A stretch of 64,000 nucleotides of DNA, taken from assembly GCA_963844855.1 (NCBI GenBank), contig CAWJQP010000009.1, positions 90,828 through 154,827 of the forward strand, read 5' to 3'. A program made the position numbers and the translations under genes. Shown here one piece after another: positions 16,825-24,615 of this stretch (positions are counted from its first letter, which is position 1; each line of letters begins with the position of its first letter). The stretch is from DASQDN01 sp963844855 (GTDB lineage Bacteria > Acidobacteriota > Terriglobia > Bryobacterales > Bryobacteraceae). The notes beneath the pieces are model-generated. The model was not told the origin of the DNA and ran no database searches. It saw only the letters and a list, made by a program, of their open reading frames with translations.

Positions 16825-18573
16825 CTATTCCGGCGTGTAGAGGTCGATCATTCGAAACGATCTGTATTGCGCCGTCGGTACTTCCAATTGCGAGAGGAGC
16901 GCGCCGGAAGAGTCGTATTCAAGCGCTTGGCTCAGCATGTTGGGTAGCCATCCGGCGTTGAAATGATAGTTGCCGTTCGGTAGCTGCTGCGCCGAGCCAA
17001 GCGCCAGCGCATAACCGCCAAGATCGGCATTGAAAGTCAGTCGAGCCGTTCGAGCCGATTCGTCAATGGTCAGAATCTGGCCACGGCTATGGATGGAGGT
17101 GTTCGAAGCATAGCGCGTGTTGCCATTGTCGAAAAGAAGCACACCATCGCCGTTCACGATGCTGGCATCGTGCTGATGAGAGAACCAGGGGTCTGGGTCG
17201 TCAGAAAGGATTTGGAAATCGCCACCTTTGCCAAGGCGCCAAAGAACCGCGCCCGATCCTGTTCCGTTGGCGAAATCGATCTTGATGATCCAGTCCTGAT
17301 GCCGCGCCGAGTAGAGGATTCCTCCGTCCGGAGTGACGGCGAGGGAGTTCCCGTGCAGCCAATCGTTGGCTAGGGTTGCCAGACGCATTACCGGACAGCC
17401 GCCCTGGCGTGGAGTACATTTCTCGTCGAGAATCGCCATGCGTGAATTGTCCAGATGATCGAAACCGTCCCAAACCCACTCGACTTCCAGCTCGGCGTTA
17501 AGCAAGAGAATCATGTCCCCGATGACGGGCACGTCACCCTGGCCTTGTATATCAGTCAGAATTTTTTCGTTACCTGCAAGCACAAGAAACTTGCCATTCG
17601 GCAAACGACGAGCCTCATGATGAAAACTCGTAATGCGGCTGCGTCCCAGCGCGTCAAGCTGTTCGTTGATACGAGCGGCATTCGTTTCAAGAATGGTGTT
17701 CCCCGCCAGATCGATCACACGCATCAATTGACCCGTGTCATCTGTTTCGTGGTTCTCGATCAGAGCCAGGAATTGTCCACCGGCCAGCGGACGTGTAAGA
17801 TACTGCAGCGTCTCTGCGATGTACCAAATCACATTGCCGCACATATCCGTCGCTATGCTGTAATCGAACAGACGATTCTGCAGTAAGACACCTGGAGTGT
17901 TGCAGGAGCCAGCCAACGGACGCGTCGGGGGAGGATTGAAAGGAAGTGCTCCCGTTGTGAGCTGTAATTCGGGACCCAGGGTAGTCGATCCGTCTGGAGC
18001 ATGAATAGTGTGTTGAACCTTGTATTCTGTTTCCGGACGGAGCCCGGCCAAATAACTATTCATAGAGCGCGACGCTACGCAATCCATCGGAGCAGTTGCG
18101 CGACGCTCGCCCGTAGGGGAGGTGAAGGTCACGGTCATACGGCTTCCTGCCTGACAGGGCGGCGCACTATATAAAGGGACAAGCTCGTTCGGTGTGCGCG
18201 AGATCGCCGGAGTGTCTCCCGAAATGCGGGAAACCACATTGTAAGAGTGGATTGTAGTGCTGGTTTCGCCGGTTTCGCTCAGACGCGCCGTGACTTCAAC
18301 CTCATAAGCGCCTTCGCCTTGAATTGGAATCCAGTCCCAGATGTAGTTTGGACTGAAATCGCGCGCCATCCGGAACTGGCTTTCACCTGGAACCCGAACT
18401 CTGAATCGGTACCAGACGGGACCTTCAGAACTCTCGACATAGGGATACCAGCGAACCACATTCCCGACAGCGACTGGCGACGCAGGATCCGCTACAACAC
18501 CAAGCTCCATTGCCCAAAAAGCCGGAACGAATAGAACTAAAAAAGCGCTACCACTCATGAGGCGCAAGCGCAT
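16825..18573 (-). CDS. arylsulfotransferase (ASST)-like secreted protein
   Basis: 582 residues with a signal peptide (LMSGSAFLVLFVPAFWAM). The N-terminal 180 residues look like an all-beta (fibronectin/Ig-like) domain. The rest is an ASST-type beta-propeller with its His-containing blocks: SFHHEARRLPNGKFLVLAG, WLHGNSLAVTPDGGILYSAR, WFSHQHDASIVNGDGVLLFDNG and NADLGGYALALGSAQQLPNGNYHFNAG. PAPS-independent ASSTs transfer sulfuryl groups between phenolic compounds. Which His would be sulfated cannot be decided by eye. Its position beside a sulfatase suggests sulfate-ester turnover. Confidence 0.82.
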   Translation of the reverse strand: MRLRLMSGSAFLVLFVPAFWAMELGVVADPASPVAVGNVVRWYPYVESSEGPVWYRFRVRVPGESQFRMARDFSPNYIWDWIPIQGEGAYEVEVTARLSETGETSTTIHSYNVVSRISGDTPAISRTPNELVPLYSAPPCQAGSRMTVTFTSPTGERRATAPMDCVASRSMNSYLAGLRPETEYKVQHTIHAPDGSTTLGPELQLTTGALPFNPPPTRPLAGSCNTPGVLLQNRLFDYSIATDMCGNVIWYIAETLQYLTRPLAGGQFLALIENHETDDTGQLMRVIDLAGNTILETNAARINEQLDALGRSRITSFHHEARRLPNGKFLVLAGNEKILTDIQGQGDVPVIGDMILLLNAELEVEWVWDGFDHLDNSRMAILDEKCTPRQGGCPVMRLATLANDWLHGNSLAVTPDGGILYSARHQDWIIKIDFANGTGSGAVLWRLGKGGDFQILSDDPDPWFSHQHDASIVNGDGVLLFDNGNTRYASNTSIHSRGQILTIDESARTARLTFNADLGGYALALGSAQQLPNGNYHFNAGWLPNMLSQALEYDSSGALLSQLEVPTAQYRSFRMIDLYTPE

Positions 18574-18667
18574 GATGTAGAGACTCTTTTGGCTAGGTAA
18601 ATGGGTACAACAGATGCCGTACCAAAGATAGACTTTACATCAACCTAACGGTAAATTCTTATTCCGG

Positions 18668-19117
18668 TTAACCGCAATTTCGTGATTGTGGACGGGCAGC
18701 GGGTATGCCACTTATCGCGTGAGATGGCTGTTGGCGGGAAGAAATGGCAGCGCCGTAAGTATCATGAATTACTTTTAAGATCTCTTCAGGCGAAGATGTT
18801 TTTATCCAAATCCATCCACGCTCATTTATTTCGTCCCGACATTGCTGGCGCAATTCTTTCTCACTGACGCAGATGACAAGGGTCTTGAAGTGAAATTGGG
18901 TCGCTGCGCGCGCAAGATCGAGTCCCCACATATCGGGGAGACGGATCTCGGCGATCAACACAGGATCCATCAACGCTGACCGACAGGCGCTCAACGCAGC
19001 CTGACAATTTGGCGCGGCAATAACCAGCAATCCGGCCTCTTTAAGGAACTCGCAGGTTGACTCTCGAGATACTCTGTCGTGAATTGCGACGATAACCGGC
19101 CTGTCGTGTTTCCTCAT
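18668..19117 (-). CDS. degenerate response-regulator receiver domain protein
   Basis: About 149 residues consisting of one receiver-like fold: RPVIVAIHDRVSRES at beta1, VLIAEIRLPDMWGLDLARAA around the phospho-acceptor, LVICVSEKE at the switch Ser, and IWIKTSSPEEIL with the conserved Lys. The acceptor Asp is replaced by Glu (IAEIRLPDM where IADIRLPDM is expected) and the first acidic pair is HD, so it is either unphosphorylated or permanently in a phospho-mimic state. No output domain follows. ATG 19117 is chosen; ATG 19135 adds six residues. The much longer open frame upstream is antisense-type shadow of the DUF1501 gene. No partner kinase is adjacent. Confidence 0.65.
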   Translation of the reverse strand: MRKHDRPVIVAIHDRVSRESTCEFLKEAGLLVIAAPNCQAALSACRSALMDPVLIAEIRLPDMWGLDLARAATQFHFKTLVICVSEKELRQQCRDEINERGWIWIKTSSPEEILKVIHDTYGAAISSRQQPSHAISGIPAARPQSRNCG

Positions 19118-19185
19118 GGCGAATCCCGCCAACATTAGACTCAATGCGGAGGAAAACCGTACACCCAAAGCTGGTCGGCGAATTC

Positions 19186-20604
19186 TTATGCCAGCATTTT
19201 CTGCATTACGTTGCCGGCAACATCCGTAAGGCGAAATTCGCGGCCCATATGTTTGTACGTTAGGCGAGTGTGGTCCATGCCGAGACAGTGGAGCATGGTG
19301 GCTTGCAGATCGTGAATGTGAACCGGATCTTCCGTGATCTTGAAACCAAGATCGTCCGTCGCGCCGATTGTTGTCCCTGGCTTGATACCGCCGCCCGCCA
19401 GCCACATTGTGTAAGCGTTCGGATGATGGTCGCGCCCCCCGTTGTCGGGGTCCGAAGTGTTGCGGATCTCGACCATTGGTGTGCGGCCGAATTCCCCGCC
19501 CCAGACCACGAGTGTGGAATCGAGAAGGCCCAGCTGTTTTAGATCCCGAATTAAAGCGGCAGTTGGTTGGTCCGTGATATCGCAATTCTTCTTAAGAGCT
19601 TTGTTGAGGTTCGTATGCTGGTCCCAACTCGCATGCATGAGCATGACAAAGCGTACGCCACGCTCGACCATGCGTCGAGCCAGGAGACAATTAGTCCCAA
19701 ATTGCTTTGTTGTCTCCTGGTTAACCCCATACATTTCAAGAGTTGACGGCGATTCCTTCGAGAAGTCCATTAACTCTGGACCCGCCGTCTGCATACGGTA
19801 GGCGAGTTCATACGAGGCGATACGGGAAGCAATCTCGACGTCTCCCGTCGCCATGAACCGTTCCTGGTTCAGATCGCGAACTGCGTCGATCGTACTGCGC
19901 TGCTGTTCCTTCGAAACACCTTCGGGACTACTGAGATACAGAATCGGATCGCCGGTGCTTCGCAGAAGCGTCCCCTGGTACTCGGATGGCAGGAATCCAC
20001 TCGAGAAATTCGACGCGCCGCCGCTGGTACCGACGCCAGAAGCGAGGACGGCGAATGCGGGCAGATTCTTCGATTCGCTGCCGAGTCCGTAAACCGTCCA
20101 GGCTCCCATTGTCGGGCGACCGAACTGTTGCGCTCCCGTAAATAGAAGTAGTTGGCCGGGATGATGATTGAACGCGTCGGTATGCATGGAGCGAACCATG
20201 CAGAGGTTGTCCGCCACGCTCGCGGTATGCGGCAGATAATCAGAGAAGATCATCCCTGACTGACCGTGCTGCTTAAATTCTCGCGGGCTGGCAAGGACCG
20301 CGGCCGTTGGCTTGATGAAGGCAAGCTTCAGATCCTTCGTCATCGAGGGAGGGAGCGGCTTTCCATGCCATTTTTGCAGTTCGGGCTTCGGATCAAATAG
20401 ATCCATCTGGCTGGGGCCGCCTTCCATGAACAGGAAGATGACGTTCTTAGCCTTCGGAGCAAAATGGGGTTTCCGGGGCGCGAGCCCGGTCGGCGTCTCG
20501 GCCGCGCCAAGAAGTTCCGCGAGCGCCATCATCCCGATGCCACCGCCGGCTTGGCGCAAAAACGAACGCCGAGAGGCGATACGAGCTAGTTCTAAAGGAT
20601 TCAC
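19186..20604 (-). CDS. DUF1501 protein (alkaline-phosphatase-like fold)
   Basis: 472 residues. Twin-arginine-like start (ASRRSFLRQAGGGIGMMALAELLG), then NVIFLFMEGGPSQMDLFDPKPEL, the hallmark of DUF1501, LLARRMVERGVRFVML, VVWGGEFGRTP, GGRDHHPNAYTMWLAGGG. The family is abundant in Planctomycetes and Acidobacteriota and always paired with DUF1549/DUF1553 genes; the enzymatic role is undefined, probably hydrolysis in polymer breakdown. The paired gene ends six bases upstream, so the two are co-transcribed. Confidence 0.88.
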   Translation of the reverse strand: MNPLELARIASRRSFLRQAGGGIGMMALAELLGAAETPTGLAPRKPHFAPKAKNVIFLFMEGGPSQMDLFDPKPELQKWHGKPLPPSMTKDLKLAFIKPTAAVLASPREFKQHGQSGMIFSDYLPHTASVADNLCMVRSMHTDAFNHHPGQLLLFTGAQQFGRPTMGAWTVYGLGSESKNLPAFAVLASGVGTSGGASNFSSGFLPSEYQGTLLRSTGDPILYLSSPEGVSKEQQRSTIDAVRDLNQERFMATGDVEIASRIASYELAYRMQTAGPELMDFSKESPSTLEMYGVNQETTKQFGTNCLLARRMVERGVRFVMLMHASWDQHTNLNKALKKNCDITDQPTAALIRDLKQLGLLDSTLVVWGGEFGRTPMVEIRNTSDPDNGGRDHHPNAYTMWLAGGGIKPGTTIGATDDLGFKITEDPVHIHDLQATMLHCLGMDHTRLTYKHMGREFRLTDVAGNVMQKMLA

Positions 20605-20609
20605 GGCGA

Positions 20610-21839
20610 CTATTCCCTCACGATAAATTCGTCCAGATTCAACAAAACACGCCCAGCGGCCACCCAGGCTGCCATTTCGGCTGGTTCGGCTGCGGTCGTC
20701 ATCGGATTTAACGCCTTCGCCGCGGTTGGGTTCGCTTGGAAATACGTCTGCTGGTCGTCGACATATTTCGCGAGGCGTTCTCGCTCCTTAGCTGTCGGCT
20801 TGCGTCCCAACGCGAGCAGAAACGCGTGGTCTACTCGATTCGATGACGTTTCCGCAAGCAGACGGACCGCAAAGCCTTGCGCCGCTTCGAAGAAGACTGG
20901 ATCATTCAGCAGATTCAGCGCTTGCAATGGCGTATTCGACCGGGAACGCCGCGTACAGGCGACATTCGAGTCGGGCGCGTCGAAGTTCATTAGCTGCGGG
21001 TACGGAGTGGTCCGCTGGAAGTGGATGTAGAGTCCACGGCGATAGCGATCCGGACCCTTGCTCTCCGGCCACTTCACGTTGTTTCCGTAGCCGAGTTCAG
21101 CGATGCCGGTCGGTTGCGGTGGACGGATACTTCGTCCGCCGACGGAAGTGTTCAGCAGACCGCTCGACGATAGCGCCGCGTCGCGAACAAGCTCGGCAGG
21201 CAGGCGCAACCGAATCTGCCGCGATAGCAGGCTGTTGTCGGGATCGCGTTCCTTTACTTCCGGGCGGACATAGGAATTTTGGCGGTAGGTCGCCGAAGAA
21301 ACGATCAGGCGGTGCATGCGCTTCATGCTCCAGCCTGTGTCACGGAATTCGGATGCCATCCAGTCCAATAATTCAGGATGGGTGGGCTTTTCGCCTTGTG
21401 TTCCGAAGTCTTCCGACGTGCGCACGAGGCCGCGTCCAAAAAACTCCTGCCAAATCCGGTTAACAACCACGCGCCCAGTCAATGGGTTCTCTGAACCGGT
21501 CAGCCATTTCGCCAATTCCAGGCGATCCTTGGGAACAGCCTTCGTCAGCACGGCAGGTAAACCGGGTTCAACCTCCGGCCCCTTGCTTCGGTAATCTCCG
21601 CCCTGGGCAATGTAAGGCTTGGCGGCGGTCTTGTCCAACTTCACAGCCATGGCCTCGCTAAAGTAGGGCAATTCCGTTGTTAGCTTGGACAGCTTCTCGC
21701 GGACTTCCTTGAGCTTGTCGTCCTGCGCCTTGTCTTTCTTCACCTGGGGACCAGGATTGCCCAAGAACGCGGCCGTCATGCGCTCCTGCTGTCTGCCGGC
21801 TTCGTTGCGCCGGTTCGGTGAAAAGCATTTTGGTCGCAT
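20610..21839 (-). CDS. DUF1553 (PSD1) protein, C-terminal fragment
   Basis: C-terminal part of the planctomycete-type surface protein: LTGRVVVNRIWQEFFGRGLV, THPELLDWMASEFRDTGWSMKRMHRLIVSSATYRQ, RRGLYIHFQRTTPYPQLMNFDAPDSNVACTRRSRSNTPLQALNLLND (all PSD1 hallmarks). Authentic from about 21815; upstream residues are out of frame. It belongs to the two fragments upstream. Ends six bases before the DUF1501 ATG. Confidence 0.85.
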   Translation of the reverse strand: MRPKCFSPNRRNEAGRQQERMTAAFLGNPGPQVKKDKAQDDKLKEVREKLSKLTTELPYFSEAMAVKLDKTAAKPYIAQGGDYRSKGPEVEPGLPAVLTKAVPKDRLELAKWLTGSENPLTGRVVVNRIWQEFFGRGLVRTSEDFGTQGEKPTHPELLDWMASEFRDTGWSMKRMHRLIVSSATYRQNSYVRPEVKERDPDNSLLSRQIRLRLPAELVRDAALSSSGLLNTSVGGRSIRPPQPTGIAELGYGNNVKWPESKGPDRYRRGLYIHFQRTTPYPQLMNFDAPDSNVACTRRSRSNTPLQALNLLNDPVFFEAAQGFAVRLLAETSSNRVDHAFLLALGRKPTAKERERLAKYVDDQQTYFQANPTAAKALNPMTTAAEPAEMAAWVAAGRVLLNLDEFIVRE

Positions 21840-22068
21840 TGTCGTTCATGGCGCGGAAGCTGGTCACGAGAAAGTCCCACTCAATGTCGACGCCTGGATT
21901 CTCGACTGCCTGCCGCATCTTCGACTCCCATAGAGCCTGTTTCGGGGCGATGTCATACTCGGCGAGCAGGGCCGCGCGTTTCGCCTCATACTCCGGACGC
22001 GCTTTCAGATAAGGACCCACTTCGCCAGGGAGAGGCGCGTCGATGTCATCTTCCTCAATATCGGCCAC
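21658..22068 (-). CDS. DUF1549/DUF1553 protein, central fragment
   Basis: Authentic from its start (VADIEEDDIDAPLPGEVG) to about 21820 (AMNDNATKMLF), where the frame moves to the C-terminal fragment (SPNRRNEAGRQQERM). It is joined upstream to the N-terminal fragment: reading the second frame at 22115 gives DPISQREYYQLFSYVADIE. An extra C in GATCCCGATAAG near 22108 explains that break. Confidence 0.75.
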   Translation of the reverse strand: MADIEEDDIDAPLPGEVGPYLKARPEYEAKRAALLAEYDIAPKQALWESKMRQAVENPGVDIEWDFLVTSFRAMNDNATKMLFTEPAQRSRQTAGAHDGRVLGQSWSPGEERQGAGRQAQGSPREAVQANNGIALL

Positions 22069-22090
22069 GTACGAAAAGAGCTGATAATAC

Positions 22091-23144
22091 TCACGCTGAC
22101 TTATCGGGATCGTACTTGTGGTTGTGGCACTGCGCGCAGCCGGTAGTCAAGCCCAGCCAGACGGTACTAATCGTATTAGTGCGATTAATGTTCTGATCGA
22201 AGCGCGCTTCGGCGCGATCAACGCCTGCTTCGCGATTCGTCAGCACGTTCCGATGCAGTCCCGTTGCGACACGCTGATCGACAGAAGAGTTCGGTAGCAG
22301 GTCGCCGGCAATCTGTTCCAGCGTGAAGCGATCGAACGGCATGTCCTGGTTCAACGCATTAATCACCCAGTGCCGATACCGCCATGCGTATGGACGAACC
22401 AGATCCTTCTCAAAACCATCGCTGTCGGCGTAACGAGCAAGGTCGAGCCAATGGCGCGCCCATCGCTCGCCATAATGAGGCGATGCGAAGAGCCGATCGA
22501 GGACACGATCGTAGGCGTTCGGTGAGGTGTCGTTGACGAACTCGTCAATCTCTGCAGGAGTTGGTGGCAATCCAGTCAGATCAAAACTGACGCGCCGAAG
22601 CAAGGTGGTTCGCGAAGCCTCTGGAGATGGTTCCAGTTTTTCGGCTTCAAGACGAGCGAGAACAAACGCGTCGATAGGATTGCGCACCCAGGAGGTCTGC
22701 TTAACCGCAGGAGGAGTCGCCTTGCGGATCGGTTGAAACGACCAATGCGAGGACTTAGTTACAGTGACTGGCGCGTTCGCGTCGACAGGCGCCTTGGCGC
22801 CAGATTCGATCCACGCGCGCACGGTCGCGATCTCAGCCGCAGACAGTGGCGCACCCGCGGGAGGCATCTTGAAGCCCGGTTTCGCGCTTGTGATTCGCTC
22901 TAAGAGTCTGCTTTTCGCCGGATCTCCGGGTGTGACAATCGCGCCTGAGTGCGCACCTTTCAGGACACCGGCGCCGGAGTCCAGCCGCAGTCCGGCCATT
23001 TGCTGCCCCGAGCCGTGACAGGCTGCGCATTTCGCTGCAAAAACAGGCTGTACGTCGCGAGTAAAGTCGGGTTCGGCAGCACGCGCAGGCAGATATCGCC
23101 AGCGCGAACACACAAATTCCGGCTGCGATTTCAATGCGACGCAT
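22091..23144 (-). CDS. DUF1549 (PSCyt1/PSCyt2) protein, N-terminal fragment with c-type cytochrome motif
   Basis: Start of a large exported protein. ATG 23144 opens a signal peptide (RRIEIAAGICVFALAISA), then the frame shifts near 23085 into ARAAEPDFTRDVQPVFAAKCAACHGSG. That CxxCH binds haem c (PSCyt1); MPPAGAPLSAAEIATVRAWIESG follows, then PSCyt2/DUF1549 (NPIDAFVLARLEAEKL...LLRRVSFDLTGLPPTPAEID, YGERWARHWLDLARYADSDG). A second CxxCH (CAQCHNHKYDP) occurs just before the break at about 22108. The whole gene spans 20610-23144 with at least three frameshifts. Confidence 0.83.
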
Positions 23145-23177
23145 ATGTATTCAATTTTACCTTGTTTTTTAACGTGT

Positions 23178-23957
23178 TCAGAAGGTCCCAGGAAAGGCGC
23201 CGCCATCGAGCAACAGGTTTTGCCCCGTAATGTAGCCCGCTTGGGAACTGCAAAGAAAGGCGCATGCTTCGCCGAATTCGTACGGATCCCCGAAGCGTCC
23301 GGCCGGATTGGCCTTTTTGCGCTCCTCGAGTACTGCTTCGAGCGATTTGCCGGATGCCTGTGCGGCGGACTGCGCATTGGAACGAAGGCGATCTGTGTCG
23401 AACGGTCCAGGCAACAGATTGTTGATGGTTACATTACGCCGAACCGTTTTGCGTGAGACTCCTGCGACAAATCCCGTTAGTCCAGTACGCGCGCCGTTCG
23501 ACAGTCCGAGCACGTCTATGGGCGCCTTCACAGCGCTGGAAGTAATGTTGACAATACGGCCGAAGCCGCGGTCCATCATCCCGTCGACCGTCGCTTTGAT
23601 GAGTTCAATCGGCGTCAGCATGTTGGCGTCGAGAGCGCGAATCCAGTCTTCGCGCGACCAGTCTCGAAAGTCACCGGGAGGCGGGCCTCCGGCGTTATTC
23701 ACCAGAATGTCGGGCGCGGAGCAGGCGGTAAGGGCTGCTTCCCTGCCCTCTTTCGTCGTAATATCGGCAGGGATCGCTGTTACAGTAACGCCGGTCTCAC
23801 GACGAATCTCCTCCGCAGTGGCATTCAAGGCATCAGCGGTTCTGGCAACGATCACAAGGTCAACTCCGTTGCGTGCAAGCGAGAATGCGCAAGCGCGACC
23901 CAGACCTTTGCTGGCGGCACACACGATCGCTTTACGTCCGGTTATCCCAAGATCCAT
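23178..23957 (-). CDS. short-chain dehydrogenase/reductase lacking the catalytic Tyr-Lys pair
   Basis: 259 residues with a Rossmann NAD(P) fold: IVCAASKGLGRACAFSLARNG, ILVNNAGGPPPGDF, IVNITSSAVKAP. The usual YxxxK is absent; the aligned stretch reads LSNGARTGLTGFVAG, with Ser and Arg instead. The C-terminal GYITGQNLLLDGGA is conserved. Annotators usually call this group 3-oxoacyl-ACP reductase-like, but without Tyr/Lys the chemistry is uncertain. The gene is divergent from a glutathione peroxidase across only 39 bases. Confidence 0.85.
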   Translation of the reverse strand: MDLGITGRKAIVCAASKGLGRACAFSLARNGVDLVIVARTADALNATAEEIRRETGVTVTAIPADITTKEGREAALTACSAPDILVNNAGGPPPGDFRDWSREDWIRALDANMLTPIELIKATVDGMMDRGFGRIVNITSSAVKAPIDVLGLSNGARTGLTGFVAGVSRKTVRRNVTINNLLPGPFDTDRLRSNAQSAAQASGKSLEAVLEERKKANPAGRFGDPYEFGEACAFLCSSQAGYITGQNLLLDGGAFPGTF

Positions 23958-23967
23958 GCCGTCATTC

Positions 23968-23995
23968 TATAGGTACACTGGGCTAAGGACCTATA
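23968..23995. promoter_or_regulatory. inverted repeat in the SDR/glutathione peroxidase divergent gap
   Basis: TATAGGT at 23968-23974 and ACCTATA at 23989-23995 form a perfect 7-bp inverted repeat separated by 14 bases. It fills nearly the whole 39-bp gap between two divergent start codons. It could be an operator or two facing -10 elements; TATAGAAT reads toward the SDR on the minus strand. Confidence 0.4.
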
Positions 23996-23996
23996 C

Positions 23997-24524
23997 ATGA
24001 ATCTCCGATCCGCCGTAGCTATTCTGATTCCGGCAGCTCTTATGGCAGCCTCAAGCGTTCACGAATTTTCTCTGACGACGATCGACGGCAAGCCTGCGCC
24101 GTTGTCCGCGTATAAAGGTAAGGCTGTACTACTGGTCAACGTAGCCAGCAAGTGCGGCTATACAAAGCAGTACACCGGCCTGCAAGCGCTATACGAGAAG
24201 TACAAAGACAAAGGTCTTGTCATCGTCGGCGTCCCCGCGAATAACTTCGGCGGCCAGGAACCTGGAACGAACGAAGAGATCGCAATCTTCTGCTCTCGGA
24301 ACTACAATGTCAGTTTCCCCATGATGAGCAAGGTGTCCGTGAAAGGCGACGACATGATTCCCCTTTACGGCTATTTGACGCAGAATACGGGTGGGGATGT
24401 GAAATGGAACTTCACGAAGTTCCTTGTCGATAAGGACGGGAAGATCGTGAATCGTTTCGAGTCGAAGGTGACGCCGGAATCGCCGGAAATGGCGGCGGCA
24501 GTTGAGAAAGCTTTAGGTATTTAG
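23997..24524 (+). CDS. glutathione peroxidase family protein, exported, Cys type
   Basis: 175 residues: signal peptide (AVAILIPAALMAASS), HEFSLTTIDGKPAPLSAYKGK, the active site LLVNVASKCGYTKQY with peroxidatic Cys encoded by TGC (not Sec), PANNFGGQEPGTNEEI with the catalytic Gln, and VKWNFTKFLVDKDG with the catalytic Trp/Asn. It would reduce hydroperoxides, probably using thioredoxin-type donors, in the periplasm. No ribosome-binding site precedes the ATG, and the gap to the divergent SDR is tiny, so a leaderless or near-leaderless mRNA is possible. Confidence 0.9.
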   Translation: MNLRSAVAILIPAALMAASSVHEFSLTTIDGKPAPLSAYKGKAVLLVNVASKCGYTKQYTGLQALYEKYKDKGLVIVGVPANNFGGQEPGTNEEIAIFCSRNYNVSFPMMSKVSVKGDDMIPLYGYLTQNTGGDVKWNFTKFLVDKDGKIVNRFESKVTPESPEMAAAVEKALGI

Positions 24525-24541
24525 TTCAGTCATTCATTGAT

Positions 24542-24565
24542 GCGGCGGGCCGCTCGGCTCGCCGC
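24542..24565 (+). terminator. GC-rich hairpin after glutathione peroxidase
   Basis: GCGGCGGGCC (24542-24551) pairs with GGCTCGCCGC (24556-24565) with one mismatch around a GCTC loop, 17 bases after the gene's stop. There is no clear T-run, so it is a terminator-like hairpin rather than a classic intrinsic terminator. Confidence 0.45.
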
Positions 24566-24615
24566 TGCGGTCTCTGGCCTCAACTCCAATTTAATGGCCA
24601 TGATTTGAGCCAAAG

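Noticed and set aside
18668..19585. 305-residue open frame including the receiver
   Set aside because: Its first half is frame-shadow of the DUF1501 gene; only the receiver part from 19117 is supported.
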